A DNA stretch of 64,000 bases from Acheta domesticus (taxonomy: Eukaryota; Arthropoda; Insecta; Orthoptera; Gryllidae): contig JAHLJT010009419.1 in assembly GCA_031308135.1 (NCBI GenBank), positions 186,869,829 to 186,933,828 on the forward strand, given 5' to 3'. Under the pieces are notes generated by a model. The model ran no database searches. It saw nothing but the letters and a program-made list of their open reading frames with translations, and had not been told where the DNA came from. The position numbers and the translations under genes were made by a program. Below are positions 11,090-22,123 of the stretch, in pieces (the stretch's first letter is position 1; each line of letters opens with the position of its first letter).

Positions 11090-12352
11090 AAAAGTCATAC
11101 CCATAGAACAAATGGGATTCACCGAAAGAATATCTACGCATCATCAACTACTTAGAATCACTGAAAACATCCACACGGCATTTCAAAAACACTATCATAC
11201 AATAGCAATATTTCTGGACATTTCACAAGCCTTCGATAGAACATGGCACCAAGCTCTAAACTATAAAATAAAAGAAATAGGCACTCCACATTATCTTACA
11301 CAAATCATTTCCAGCTTCCTCAGCAATAGAACTTTTGCCGTTACAGTCGATAACCATCACTCTAATCCAAAAGCGGTCAAGGCAGGCCTTCCTCAAGGCT
11401 CCCCCTTATCACCTGCTCTTTACAACTTGTACGTAGCTGACTTACCAAAATGTAATAATATAAAAACCGCCCAATTTGCAGATGACACTGCGATATATTC
11501 ATCAGGTCCCAACATAAACACAATAAAAATCAGTCTACAGTTATACCTACACCAAATCGACAGCTGGGCAGCAAAAAACAAAATTAAAATCAACCCGTCA
11601 AAAACAGCAGCGAAAATATTTTCCCTTAGACCTTTCATCCCTCCACCCCCCTTACAATTAAATCAAGAGTCGGTACCATGGCATCCTCATAACAAACCCA
11701 TAAAATACCTAGGCCTTTTTTAGACACCCGTCTCAACTGGAAAAACCATATTGACAATAAAGTTATACAAGCAAAAATTAAATTACACCAACTCAAACCA
11801 ATAATAAATAGATCAGCGAAGCTACCGTACAATACTGCCATACTGTTATACAAAATGATCATACGACCACTAGTACTATATGCATGCCCAGTATGGATCA
11901 GCGCAGCCAAATCTAATACTAAAAAATTCCAAGTAATTCAAAATCAGTTCCTCCGCACAATCACGAATGCTCCCTGGTACATCTCCAACGAACAACTCCA
12001 TAAAGAATTCCAGCTAGAACCGATAACCGACCACATTATATTTTTATCCACCCACTTCTTCCATAACATCCCAAACATACCCAATCTAACCCATCTAAGA
12101 CTCTGCCAAAATCCAGTACATAGAACCCGCATAAAGAATAAATTTCCTTTCCACATATTTCTCGAAAAATTGTCAGATCTCGACCCAAAGTAGAGATATT
12201 TACATAAAATACCTCTACTACCCTATTAGTGATGTAAGTTGTATTTTAAGAATAGTGTAAGTTAATTGTAAGTAGATGTAAGCAATTATAACAAATGTAT
12301 AGTGTACCAAAGTCTTTGTATCTGTCTGTCCAAAAGAAAATAATTAAAAAAA
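11090..12352 (+). mobile_element. 5'-truncated Jockey-like non-LTR retrotransposon
   Basis: The insertion is 1263 bp, bounded by the direct repeat ACATGTATTT, and ends in an A-rich tail (about 12331-12352). It lacks ORF1, the endonuclease and the N-terminal part of the reverse transcriptase, as expected from incomplete target-primed reverse transcription. What remains is the RT core to the C-terminus plus a short 3' UTR of about 160 bp. It sits in the same orientation inside an older LINE whose coding similarity resumes directly after the right duplication. The Jockey assignment comes from the RT motif wording and is probable, not certain. Confidence 0.85.
11094..12193 (+). pseudogene. Jockey-like reverse transcriptase, partial, one frameshift
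   Basis: In life this domain copies the element's RNA at a nicked target. The first frame (to 11723) shows the RT blocks in order: QMGFTERISTHHQLLRIT, FLDISQAFDRTWH, GLPQGSPLSP, and the active-site FADD at about 11475-11486, then NPSKT and KYLG. A single-base frameshift in the T run near 11716-11721 moves the rest into another frame, which continues to 12193 with LNWKNHI, ACPVW and the conserved QNQFLRTITNAPWY block. Apart from the missing N-terminus and this shift the reading frame is clean, so the insertion is relatively young. It is not functional as it stands. Confidence 0.85.
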
Positions 12353-12362
12353 ACATGTATTT
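12353..12362. repeat. Target-site duplication, right copy
   Basis: ACATGTATTT, identical to 11080-11089, directly after the A-rich tail of the Jockey-like element. Confidence 0.85.
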
Positions 12363-13200
12363 TAACCTGTTATCAAAGTTCTTAAAACTGGCAACCTACC
12401 TTATCTTCGTGACCAAGTAACTTTCTTGGGAGACTGATACGCCAGGAGGTCACTCTGCACCAGATCATCATACAAGTTATTATTTACGTGCTATTCTAAA
12501 TCATTATTCACTTCTTCCTTTTCTTATTTGGCTCCGCACTTGTTTAAACCGATTACTGGATGGATGCTTGGGAATGGCAGACAACCAATTATTTTCTATC
12601 CTTCATGATTTTAAAATCCCTGTCTGGAAAATAGTTATGAACTACTGTTGCTACAGTGTTAATTAGATATTACTGATAAATATTTTGTACTATAATTTAC
12701 TCCAGTATTTTGTTCATAACTATGTAAAACCTTTAGTTTGGCACTTAAATAGAATTTTAGGTGTGATTTATCTACGATAACTCATGGTTCTCTACTATTA
12801 CTTATGCGCTATTATTGTCTTCCTACTGTTTTTACTGCGATAATCTTTGTATATTTTTTTTATTCACATATGTTCTGAATTTGCTTTCCTTTATTATAAT
12901 TCAAATGTAATGTGCATGCTTCGTATTCTACTTTTACTGTATTCAGCATTTACTGTATTCTGCTTTTATTGTATTCTGCTTTTATGCTTACTTTTTATTC
13001 CACTTTTTTCTTTTAAGTCTCATAAGTGATTGTATTGTAATTTCTTACATACTGGAGGGTCTGTTTACCAGGTTTGATTTAAAAGCAGGTTTTTCTGAAT
13101 CAAAACCTTTTTGTACAATTGCAAATGCAAATTTGTTATTTATTTGTAAGTGTATATTTGTTCTAATATAGCTTGTATATATAAACGAGGTTTTACTCTT
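12363..13200 (+). pseudogene. Decayed LINE C-terminus and 3' UTR, fragment 3
   Basis: From 12369 a frame reads VIKVLKTGNLPYLRDQVTFL, the well-known C-terminal block of many non-LTR elements. It follows fragment 2 naturally once the Jockey insertion is removed. After about 12600 the coding signal fades into T-rich DNA with repeated TACTGTATTCTGCTTTT-type phrases (12930-12990) that could be the element's 3' UTR. The 3' end is not clear and 13200 is a rough limit. Confidence 0.6.
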
Positions 13201-15284
13201 TTATAACATTCTTAAAGTCATATATCATTTATAGCATTAAAGGACCGAAAAATTGAGAAAATGTGAAAAACCGTACTTTGAGCGGCGGTAGATGGTAGTT
13301 GGAAAGAGGATGGAATATAACCAAAAACTGTCTCAGGTCAAATACTTTAGAAAACTAACTTGTTCGAGAAAGTCTGTGTCATTCTGTATGACCACTAATT
13401 TGAGTCTTATATTCATTACCAGAGACAGAAAACGATTTCTGTTATTTCATTCATTACTTAAAAAACTGTCAAAGAAAGGGTTTGATAGTGATTAGAACGG
13501 AATTGTCGCATGATTATATTTTTAATGCAGTTGCAAACTTATATATGAACAGAATTGTTCGATCACTATCATCAAAGGAGCAGGTATTGTGAATACTAAA
13601 ATATTGAAACTTGCATTGGATGGAGCTTTGCTCACTTTTAACTCTCACAGCAAATTACACTCTAACATGTTTTTCCATAGCGCCTGGAATTATGCAAGGC
13701 TTTCTCCTAAATTGAATTGCCTATTTTCAGCTTCTGATTTCCCTGACATTTGCATTCTGCCTACAGTTTAAACGTCGTAGAATTAGTTGTATGTAAGTAG
13801 ATTACAAATATCGTACTTAACAAATATGCATTTTATTAGAACGGGCTTATCGCAGAATTTTTCCGAGCTTTTATTTATGATTTCTATACATGTCTCAAGT
13901 ATGACTTGGGCTCACTGATTTCGGCCCTTCTAAAAGACACCGCCCCAACCGGATTTTAACCCGGCAGTAGCCGCACCACTTTTTGTGACCAATTGAGGCG
14001 CGCGGGGTGCCTCAGTCGACCCACAGTTGAAAACGTTAAGAAGACAGTTAATAACAATTTGTTTCCTAAATGAATACGTGTTGATTTTCAAGTATTTATA
14101 CATAGTTTGGAAACAAGTACCAATAAAATTTTAATTTTTAAGAATATTCTTTTTGCAAACAACATTCACGAAGCAGGGGCTCACGATTATTCCCATCATC
14201 GCGTATAGGACGAAATCTCTTCTGCGCCTAAACAGTAAAAAGTATAAGAATATAAATAATATGATGGAAATATGTTTACTCATATTTTACGAGTACAACA
14301 TACATGACCATAAATATATACAAATATACGTACAAATATATCATAATAATAAAAATATATTATAATCATATCATTGAAATATTTGTTAGGAAAAAATGTT
14401 CTAGAAAAAAAGCACTTACCATGGTGTATATTTGAAATTAAAACGTCTCTCTTTGCCGTCCTGCTGAGAATTATCGTACTATAAACAGCGTGGCAGGAAG
14501 CGATAACAAAGATTGGGCGAGGTGACTCAGTGACCCCCACGCAGGGCGCCATCGCCTTTGCAACGAAATTTCCAGGAAAGGGCAGGAAGCAGTTGAAAGA
14601 GAAGAGTTGAGATATGTGCTTAAAGCTTTCCTCGAAAGGTATTGAGAAGCTCGCAAGATTATAAATAAAACTAAAAGTACAGTGAGCTCGGAAACAATGC
14701 TGGGATGACTCAGGCACCCCATGCGCCTACTGCCAGGCTAATCTTAGAGCTCGAGTTCTGGAAATCAGGATAGAAGCGAGTGCCTTCCATAAGCCATTAG
14801 GATTGATGGAACAAGACAAGTGTTTTGTTTTACTACACTTCCCTGCGCAGGACTCTTTCATTATTTTATCAGACTTTACAAGCAAAGTTCCTATGCAAGT
14901 ACTCCCGTAGCCGGGAAAGTAAAATGATTCCATGAATGTGACAGGTATTCAATGAAAACCCATCACAGACAATTCAAACTGAATTTCTCTTATGGAATTT
15001 TTGAAATGTTTTTGCCTGGAAGCGTTTTGGCGTACAAACACTTTTAATTTGAGGACAACTAGGATATATAAAATGACGATGCGATGAAGTAATGAAAATG
15101 ATTAGTGGAAAATATGCAATGTGCAGGAGGCAATAATATTACAATCCGACTGCATTTCAATCATGGCTTTTAATACCATATTTGTTTCTGTACGGAAGCT
15201 TTTTGTATCCATTATGTAGTGTTTACGGTTGCAACACTCTCTTTTTTTCCCTAGGCAGTTATTTCCTCGTACTGCATGTATGTG
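13201..15284. other. AT-rich stretch, no gene recognised
   Basis: Only short chance frames, the longest 145 codons on the minus strand (14717-14280), with no recognisable domain. A GC-richer patch near 13935-14025 was not identified. Confidence 0.5.
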
Positions 15285-15575
15285 TGTAGGGGGAGAGGGG
15301 AAAGGATAGGGCAAGGAAAAGAAGGAAATTTTGAAAGATTGCGCGCAGTTCGTGGCCCGTTAGAGGCTACTGCTTCTGCAACCGCCTGACATTGATAGAA
15401 GAAACCACGAAAACTACCGTTCACAGCAGCCTGCCGCCTGGAATTCTCCCCCCAGATAGCGTTTGAATTCGACTTACTTGTATAGCCAGTGTGGAAAATC
15501 CGCCAACGTCGGGACTCGAACCCTAGGACCTCCCAACCAGATCCACTGAAGAGAGTGTGGCAATACTTACTCTGA
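15285..15575 (-). mobile_element. tRNA-derived SINE, family A, copy 1
   Basis: Read on the minus strand it has a B box, GGTTCGAGTCCC (plus-strand 15511-15523), then a body that includes GAATTCTCC and a pyrimidine-rich phrase CCTTGCCCTATCC. The same parts in the same order occur at 32432-32995 (plus strand), and the body alone at 36375-36730 and 37890-38120 (minus strand). This copy is cut short near 15285 within the body. Confidence 0.6.
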
Positions 15576-15702
15576 GCTTCACTCAACCGATACGAAAATT
15601 TGGAGTTGATGACAATTTTACTTGCAGAGTCAAAATAACAAACGCTCAGGTTCCTGAAAAGGTAAATGGCAAAAAATTGCCTTATACTGAGATTTGTCTG
15701 TC

Positions 15703-15898
15703 TTTGCCCTTCAAGGCCCATCTTCACGCCGAATTATGTCACGGTATTTCGCGATGTTCTCAGTCGTGCCGCCAGGTATCGCATAATCGCGACTGAATCA
15801 AGCAGTGCTTGCGATCATGCGACTTCTAGCGGTACGAGAGAAAGACGCGAAATGTGTGTGATATTCCATCGTGGCCATAGGGGCTTGACGGCGGGCCA
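15703..15898. mobile_element. MITE-like repeat, copy 1
   Basis: About 196 bp closely related to 23125-23318. The shared core runs from CAAGGCC through the CAAGCAGTGCTTGCG segment and GAGAAAGACGCGAAATG to GGGGCTTGA. The ends are imperfect inverted repeats (CCTTCAAGGCC and GGGGCTTGACGG), more decayed than in copy 2. A further match, GCACTATA followed by TAAT, lies just outside both copies on the right, so the shared unit may be slightly longer. Confidence 0.6.
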
Positions 15899-16159
15899 TA
15901 GGGCGTAAATTGCACTATAATAATTTATGTAAATGACGACTGATGAAAATAACTGACACATATAACCACATAAATATTATTCAAACAATTTTAAAATATG
16001 TTACCACGCGCCATGTCGCTTTGTGGAGCATTCATGGGTCTCCCTGAAGCTCTGTGCTTATACTGCCTTAACCACTTTGTCCCCTTGCGCGAGGTGGTGG
16101 CATGTCGCAGCTGGGTGGAGTCAGTCGGAGGCGGAATGAGGGCGGTTACAAATAAGGTA

Positions 16160-16970
16160 GCGAGGGCAAGGCGGGAAAGATGGTGGAGTCGAGGGCGGCG
16201 GCGAGAACAATGCGGGGAAGAGGGAGTTGAGGGCGGCGGCGAGGACAAGGTGGGGGAAGAGCGTGGAGACGAGGGCGGCGGCAATGGCGGCGGCGAGGAC
16301 AAACGCAGGGAAAAGGGTAGAGTCGACGGCGGCGTCGAGGGCAAGGCGGGAAAGATGGTGGAGTCGAGGGCGTGCGGCGAGAGCAAGGTGGGGAAGAGGG
16401 AGTTGAGAGCGGCGGCGAGGACAAGGTGGGGAAGAGGGTGGAGACGAGGGCGGCGGCAATGGCGGCGGCGAGGACAACGCGGGGAAAAGTGTAGAGTCGA
16501 CGGCGGCGGCGAGGGCAAGGCAGGAAAGATGGTGGAGTCGAGGGCGGCGGCGAGAGCAATGCGGGGAAGAGGGAGTTGAGGGCGGCGGCGAGGAGAAGGT
16601 GGGAAAGAGGGTGGAGACGAGGGCGGCGGCAATGGCGGCAGCGAGAACAACGCGGGGAAAAGGGTAGGGTCGACGGCGGCGGCGAGGGCAAGGCGGGGAA
16701 GATGGTTGGGTCGAGGCCGGCGGCGAGAGCAAGGTGGGGAAGAGGGAGTTGAGAGCGGCGGCGAGGACAAGGTGGGGAAGAGGGTGGAGACGAGGGCAGC
16801 GGCAATGGCGGCGGCGAGGACAACGCGGGGAAAAGTGTAGAGTCGACGGCGGCGGCGAGGGCAAGGCGGGGAAGATGGTTAGGTCGAGGCCGGCGGCGAT
16901 AGTGGCGACGAGGGCAAGGCGGGGAAGATGGTGGGGTCGAGGGCGGCGGTGATGGTGGAGGCGAGGAGGA
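16160..16970. repeat. G-rich tandem array with ~174-bp higher-order unit
   Basis: The phrase GGGAGTTGAG recurs near 16224, 16400, 16572 and 16746, giving spacings of about 176, 172 and 174 bp. Each large unit holds four related subunits of about 38-53 bp, each starting with GAGGGCGGCGGC or GACGGCGGCGGC and ending GTGGAGTC, GTGGAGAC, GTAGAGTC or GGAGTTGA. This is a higher-order repeat on a small scale. Long open frames on both strands (259-285 codons on the minus strand) follow from composition and the multiple-of-three period. The plus strand could form G-quadruplexes. Confidence 0.88.
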
Positions 16971-17359
16971 CCGCACACGTTCGTCGCGTTGGCCGCGCGA
17001 TAGTGTTAACGCCGCCAGTGAATAGGAGGGGAGATGCGGGTCGTCGAGTGTTGCGCCGGAGGAAAGGGAGGGGAGGGTAGACGAGTCCAGACAGGGAGGG
17101 GAGGGAAGGATATGTTACAGCCTGCTTGGAAAGGGAAAGGAGCGTGGATGAAGGCTGACCGGCAGGAGAGGGGAATATGACATGGTTAGATGGAGGGAGC
17201 GAGTCCGGGCTGGGCGGGTCGAGGGAGAAGCGAGACGAGAACTCGTGGATGCGTTCAGCGGGGGGGATGGAGTGAGGAAGGGTGAGGTGTGGCGAGGTGA
17301 GCGGTGAGGTGCTTGTCGGTGCGGAGCGGGCCAGGGCGCGCGCGAGGCGAACTGGGTAG
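16971..17359. other. GC-rich linker between two G-rich arrays
   Basis: G-rich on the plus strand with GGAGGGGAGG phrases, but no clear period. No gene recognised. Confidence 0.5.
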
Positions 17360-18300
17360 GGAGACAAGGAGTGGTGCAGGGCGATGCGGGGCGGAGAGAC
17401 GCGAGGCGGGTCGGGGCGGGGAGATGCGAGGCGGTGCAGGGCGTGCTGTGACGACGCTGGGCAGGATGGGGTGCGGGTGGGGGACGAGGAGGGATGGGGA
17501 GGGGAAATGCGGAGAGGAGAGAGGCAAGGTGGGTCGGGACGATGTGGGGCGGGGCGAGGCGGGACCCGGGCGGGGCGGAGCGAGGCGGGGAGGAGCGAGG
17601 CGGGGTAGAGCGAGGCGGGGCAGAACGAGGCGGAGCGGGGCGAGGTGGGGCGGAGCGAGACGGGGCGGAGCGGGGCGTGTTGAGACATGACGTGACAGTG
17701 CTGGGTGGTTCGAGGAGGGATGGGGAGGGTTGGAGCGTGGCAGGGTGCGGCGAGACGAAGCATGATGAGGCAGAGTGGAGCGAGGCAGGGTGGGTCGGGG
17801 CGTTGCGGAGAGGGGGCGGGGCAACGCGGGGCGGGCAGATGCGGAGCGGGCGTGTTTCAGACGGGACGTCGCAGTGCTGGTGGTTCGAGGAGGGGTGGGG
17901 TGGGTCGGGGCTTGGCAGGGTGCGGTGAGACGAAGCATGATGTAGCAAGAGGGGAGCGAGGCAGGGTGCGTTGCGGAGAGGGGCGGGGCGACGTGGGGCG
18001 GGCAGATGCGGAGCGGGCGTGTTGAGACGTGACGTCGCAGGGCTCGAGGAGGGATGGGGTGGGGCGGGGCGTGGCAGCGCGTGGCGAGACGAAGCGTGGT
18101 GCGATGGGGAGGGCCGTGGCGGGGTGGAACGGGGCGTTGCGAGGCAGGCGATGAGGGGCGGGACAAAACGGAGTGGGGCGATGCGTGGCGTGGCGTGTTG
18201 TGACGTGACGTGGCAGTGCTGGGCGGTGAGAGGGGTGGGTGGGATGGGGCGTGGCGTGGCGAGGCGCGGCGCGGGGGAAGCCGGGCGCGGCAGGCGGCGT
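17360..18300. repeat. G-rich tandem array with ~172-bp period
   Basis: The landmark CGTGTT plus a following GACGT/CAGTGCTGG phrase recurs near 17676, 17851, 18018 and 18194, spaced about 175, 167 and 176 bp. A further degenerate copy lies near 17437. Between landmarks the DNA is a run of short GCGGGGCGAGGC-type motifs. Minus-strand open frames of 294-445 codons translate to Pro/Ser/Arg/His repeats with no domain and are not taken as genes. Confidence 0.8.
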
Positions 18301-18810
18301 GGCAGGCAGGGACGTTTAATAAGAGCATCCTGGTAATGAAGGTAAGATAAGACATACTGAGATAGTTCACTGGTGGCAGCGATAAATCGTGTGGGCCTCC
18401 TAAGCCACTGCCGCCGCCGCCTCGGCAACAGTCGGGGGTGAAAGCGGCACAAGACTTTGGGAGGACGAGGAGAGCTGTGGAGAAGAACGACGAAGCAGAG
18501 GGAGCTGTGCTGTTAGTGTGCGGATAGGATGCGAAAGCAAGCGCGAATTTGTGGGCGTTTGAGATAGATGTAGAAGAATAAGTTAGAGGTGGGGATACAA
18601 AAAATAGTCACTCATATTCTTGTAGATAATGAAGAAAAAAGAGCAATAAAGATGACAAAGCCAAAGCAAAGGAAGTATAAATTGTGAAAAAATAATGTAA
18701 ATGAATTGCAGGATAAGACGCACGTTATTTCCAGATCATTATGTGTTATGGAGAATGTCACAGTAAAGGGATGTATTGTAGAAATTGACACTACTTAGTA
18801 AATTGTCGGC
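18301..18810. other. Transition to AT-rich DNA, no gene recognised
   Basis: GC-rich to about 18480, AT-rich after. Short frames only. Confidence 0.5.
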
Positions 18811-19445
18811 GTAAGTAAATTGGAGACCAGAAGAGAAAATACTGACCAGAATAACAGTTTAAACCCATACGTAAATTTGGTACAGACCCATAGAGGGGCA
18901 TAAGTAAATGGGAACCGACTCCTAACCCCCTTCCAGATAAACGTGGAAGGTGCCACCTGATTTTCGAAGAACATTTTCATAGCGAAAGCTATTATCTTTA
19001 AAACAGAACTCCCTTCCCAAGTTTTTGGACTTAAAATGGCATATTTATTTCGAAACATGATTGGGTTACAGATGGTTTTCATTCAATTCTTTGGCGTGGC
19101 GTGGCGTGTAGTATATGTAGAATTCATTCGTTGATTGAATGAATTCTACTTATTTAACCATTTTTATATTCTTCGTTTTTCTCAGTTAATATTCTGTAAC
19201 GCTGAACATAATATTTGGAGACTCTTCTAGCCGTCTCCTTGCTTTTCAATTTAATATAGAATATTCAATAAGGTACAAGGAAAAACTGGAGAGTAATGCA
19301 GAGGTGGCGGTCCCTTTAAAGTGCTTACCTGCTCAGTAGTATCTTTTCCTTACCTGTATTGGATTAGTTCCCAATTTACATGTAGCATTAGAAAGTATTT
19401 TTCGCGAGGAAAGATGAAGGGATTATTTGGTCCCCAATTTACATA
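18811..19445. mobile_element. Candidate DNA element with repeated inverted end motif
   Basis: A motif like GTAAATTGGGAACC occurs three times rightward at 18811-18829, 18871-18888 and 18901-18917, and twice in inverse at 19366-19380 and 19429-19444. The outer pair shares GTAAATTGGRGACCA. The inner pair shares TAAATKGGAACYRAYTCC. Nested inverted end motifs are typical of transposase binding sites. The interior has no coding signal. I could not fix a target duplication, so the class is unknown. Confidence 0.4.
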
Positions 19446-20689
19446 GGGTTAAATTGGGTGTTTGTAAAGGAATCATTAGCTATAAAAGCGGCTTAGTTTC
19501 TCAATCCATAACGCCAGCGGGTATGGAAACTCAAAGGACGCACCAGAATTACAGATTTTTTGTCTTTCAATCTTCCAATTAATGACTGTACGTATTCGAT
19601 TTCCAATGAATAAAGTGATTTCAATGTCGAATGATCATTTAATCTCTACGTACACTTTATTCTATTGTTCTATAGTTGAATGAAATAAACTATGTTTCAG
19701 GGCTAATGAAAAGTTAGTGCACACATGATGGGGAGTTTGTGGGGTAATGAGTGGGGCATACATTTTCTACCGCTGAGCCCCGAGTTCGATCGGCGGCCAA
19801 TCCATACGGAATTTGTTGTGAACAAAGCGAGCTCACAGCAGCTTTTTCAGGGGTCCTGCAATTTGCCCTGCCTCTCATTCTACAATTTCTCTATCATCAT
19901 TCACCTCATTATTATCAATATAATTTACCCTTTATATCAATCAAGATGGGTCTCTGACATCTGTTACTGAAGGATCCGTATACAATACATAAATAAGTAA
20001 TGTACACTTAAACAGTAACTCCTCTCTGTCGTTTCAACTGATAATGACAAGAATATGCCAATTTTCAAATGATGGGGCTGAATAATTATTGCATTTACTA
20101 CCTTGTATATAATCATCGATAAAAATACGGGTTTCTAAGATTCATAAGAAGTTAATACAAAACCTTCCAAATGTGCTACTTCTGAATAGGGAATTAATCT
20201 CTGAGGATGCGTCAAACACCTTAAAGGAGAAAGATGTAGAATTTTGTAGATTTTTTTGGGAACAACTCAGCAGGCGCACCAGCGTACCGCATCACATATG
20301 ACCAATTGTGTAATTCAAACAAATTGGAGGTCCTTGAAATTAGATTTTTATAGCCCCTATATATTTTCTCCTTTTATAAAACAATGTTTGCACGGTTTCA
20401 GCTAGTACATTTCGACAAAAAGGATGGCGCGACTCAAATGATTGACTCCACATACACAAAATGAGCTTGGATTCAGAAACGCATTAGGGGCTTACCTTCT
20501 CTACCCTGCAGTTTCTAACGTTCGAATAATTCGAACGCATATTTTTTGTTTTAGTGTAAGTAAAGGTTTCATTTCTTGGACAAAAATATAATGGATCATT
20601 ATTTATATTTAATTGTCTCACCAAACTGCTTCTTTCCATATTTTAGTATACCATTAAGTTTAATTACAAATATCCAGACCATTGATAAC
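19446..20689. other. AT-rich stretch, no gene recognised
   Basis: Mostly anonymous. A phrase with GAGTTCGATC near 19786-19795, followed by CGGCGGCC, resembles a tRNA B box and may mark an old SINE. The evidence for that is weak. Confidence 0.45.
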
Positions 20690-21260
20690 AAGACCTACGG
20701 GTAGTAGTCTGAAGGAACGAGGGATCTAAACCGTGGTGGCAAAAATGGAAAGCGATAGACAGGGCGGGGACGAGAGACGGCAGCGGGATTGTGAGGAGGA
20801 CAGGGGGGGGGAGTGTCAGAAGAGGTGAAGACTTCGGCGCAGCCTGCGGGGTGTACGCCGGTATAATCCGCGTGCACTTCTCGCGCCCTTGCGTCAGATT
20901 GTTCCCGCGTGTATTTATAGAGGCGGCCTCGCGTAGGTTGAGCGCCGCCCCGCCCCCCTCCCCCGCCGCCCCATCACCGCCGCCGCCCCCCCCCCGCCGC
21001 CGCCGCCCCGCCCCGCCCCTGTCTCCACCCCCGCCCCTACCCCTACCGTCCCGCCGCCGCCCCCCGCCCCCGCCGCCACCCTAACCCTCCCGCCCCCACC
21101 GCCGCCCCCGCCGCCGCTCCCGCCGCCGCCCCCACCGCCGCCACCGCCCCCCGCCGCCGCCGCCCCGCCCCTGTCTCCACCCCCGCCCCTACCCCTGCCG
21201 TCCCGCCCCCGCCGCCGCCGCCCCGGCCGCCGGCGCCCCCGCCGACGCCGCCCCCGCCGA
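20690..21260. promoter_or_regulatory. CpG island with long CCG/CCCCG block
   Basis: From 20940 to 21260 the plus strand is almost entirely C and G, built from CCGCCG, CCCCCG and CCCACC runs, with one longer phrase (CTGTCTCCACCCCCGCCCCT) present twice, near 21018 and 21172. This indicates a local duplication of roughly 150 bp. Left of it, CpG is frequent down to about 20700 and a TATA-like site lies at 20911-20920. No exon was recognised. Confidence 0.5.
20911..20920 (-). promoter_or_regulatory. TATA-like motif reading leftward
   Basis: On the minus strand CTATAAATAC is close to the TATA consensus, with the CCG-rich block upstream in that orientation. If used, transcription would start near 20885 and run left. 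No supporting exon was found. Confidence 0.25.
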
Positions 21261-21393
21261 AACTGATGCGAAATAATGCTTGTGCTCGTAATAATATACT
21301 GTGATAGGTAACATGTATTTATATGACACTCTCTTGCCATTTAAATTTAACTAAACATTTTTAAAAACGATGCTTTTTAACGTAAAGTTAATA

Positions 21394-22123
21394 TACAAGG
21401 GTTGGATAAAAAGTAATGAGAAATTTGTTTTTCTCTGAAACGACTTTATTGGCAGAGGTACTTACATTTACACATCTAGAATATAATCTCCTCCGATATT
21501 AATGACCTTTTGCCAAATGTTCGAAAGGCGTCGTATACCATAGGCGTGCCTATTTCTGTTGATGTCCCATACTGATCGCCCTGTAGCATGAATAATTTCT
21601 TCTCTTGTATTGTACAGGGTTCTTCGCAGTAGTTCTTTCACTTTGCTGAAGAGATCATAATCACAGGGACTCGTATCGGGTGAATAAGGTGGATGTTCCA
21701 GAATCTCTCATTGCCAGCGGCGCAAAAGTTCTCCACGTGGGCTCGTCCTGTACGGGGGTTATCCTTCACATCATCTCAGCCTAATCTGAACGGTTGAGCT
21801 CTTCGTGCGACTGTGGAGTATGGCGACGCTATATCACCACATGATTCATGCAGTCCCTGAAAACATTCTTGCTTACTCAGACCTTGTGCCACTTCAATTT
21901 TGAGCCACAAAACGTTGCTCTACCTTTGTAAACATGACGTTAGGGCGCTTGCACTAATGCCATTAACTTCAACAATTTACACACTGCAATAGACTGACAT
22001 AATACTGTTCCCGCTGCACACCATCATCTAATAGTGCTTTCTTACGTCACGACCGACGACAGCAAGCAGACTCACCGGCTTTAAGTTACAGCAATATTCT
22101 CATTACGTTTTATCCAACCTGTA
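21394..22123 (-). mobile_element. Internally deleted mariner-like element
   Basis: The ends are inverted repeats. The left reads CAAGGGTTGGATAAAAAG, and the right, reverse complemented, reads CAGGTTGGATAAAACG. Both then continue GTAATGAGAA. TA lies just outside each end (21394-21395 and 22122-22123), the usual Tc1/mariner target. Length is about 730 bp against the usual ~1.3 kb, so the element is deleted inside. It carries a decayed C-terminal part of a mariner transposase on the minus strand. Confidence 0.85.
21470..21765 (-). pseudogene. Mariner transposase C-terminal remnant
   Basis: The mariner transposase cuts and pastes the element through a D,D34D active site. On the minus strand, with frameshifts and stops, one can read an ARPHV-like remnant, then RWQ, stop, EILEHPPYSPDTSPCDYDLF, the signature around the third catalytic Asp. 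SVWDINRNRHAYGIRRL and NIWQKVINI follow, normal for the C-terminus. The N-terminal DNA-binding domain and the first two catalytic Asp are missing. It cannot be active. Confidence 0.8.

Noticed and set aside
16121..16978. A 285-codon minus-strand frame as a repeat protein
   Set aside because: The higher-order repeat has a period near a multiple of three, so the frame stays open passively. The translation is Pro/Arg/Ser only.
17115..18452. A 445-codon minus-strand open frame
   Set aside because: It lies wholly in the G-rich ~172-bp array. Its Pro/Ser/His/Arg repeats appear in several frames at once, which real proteins do not do.
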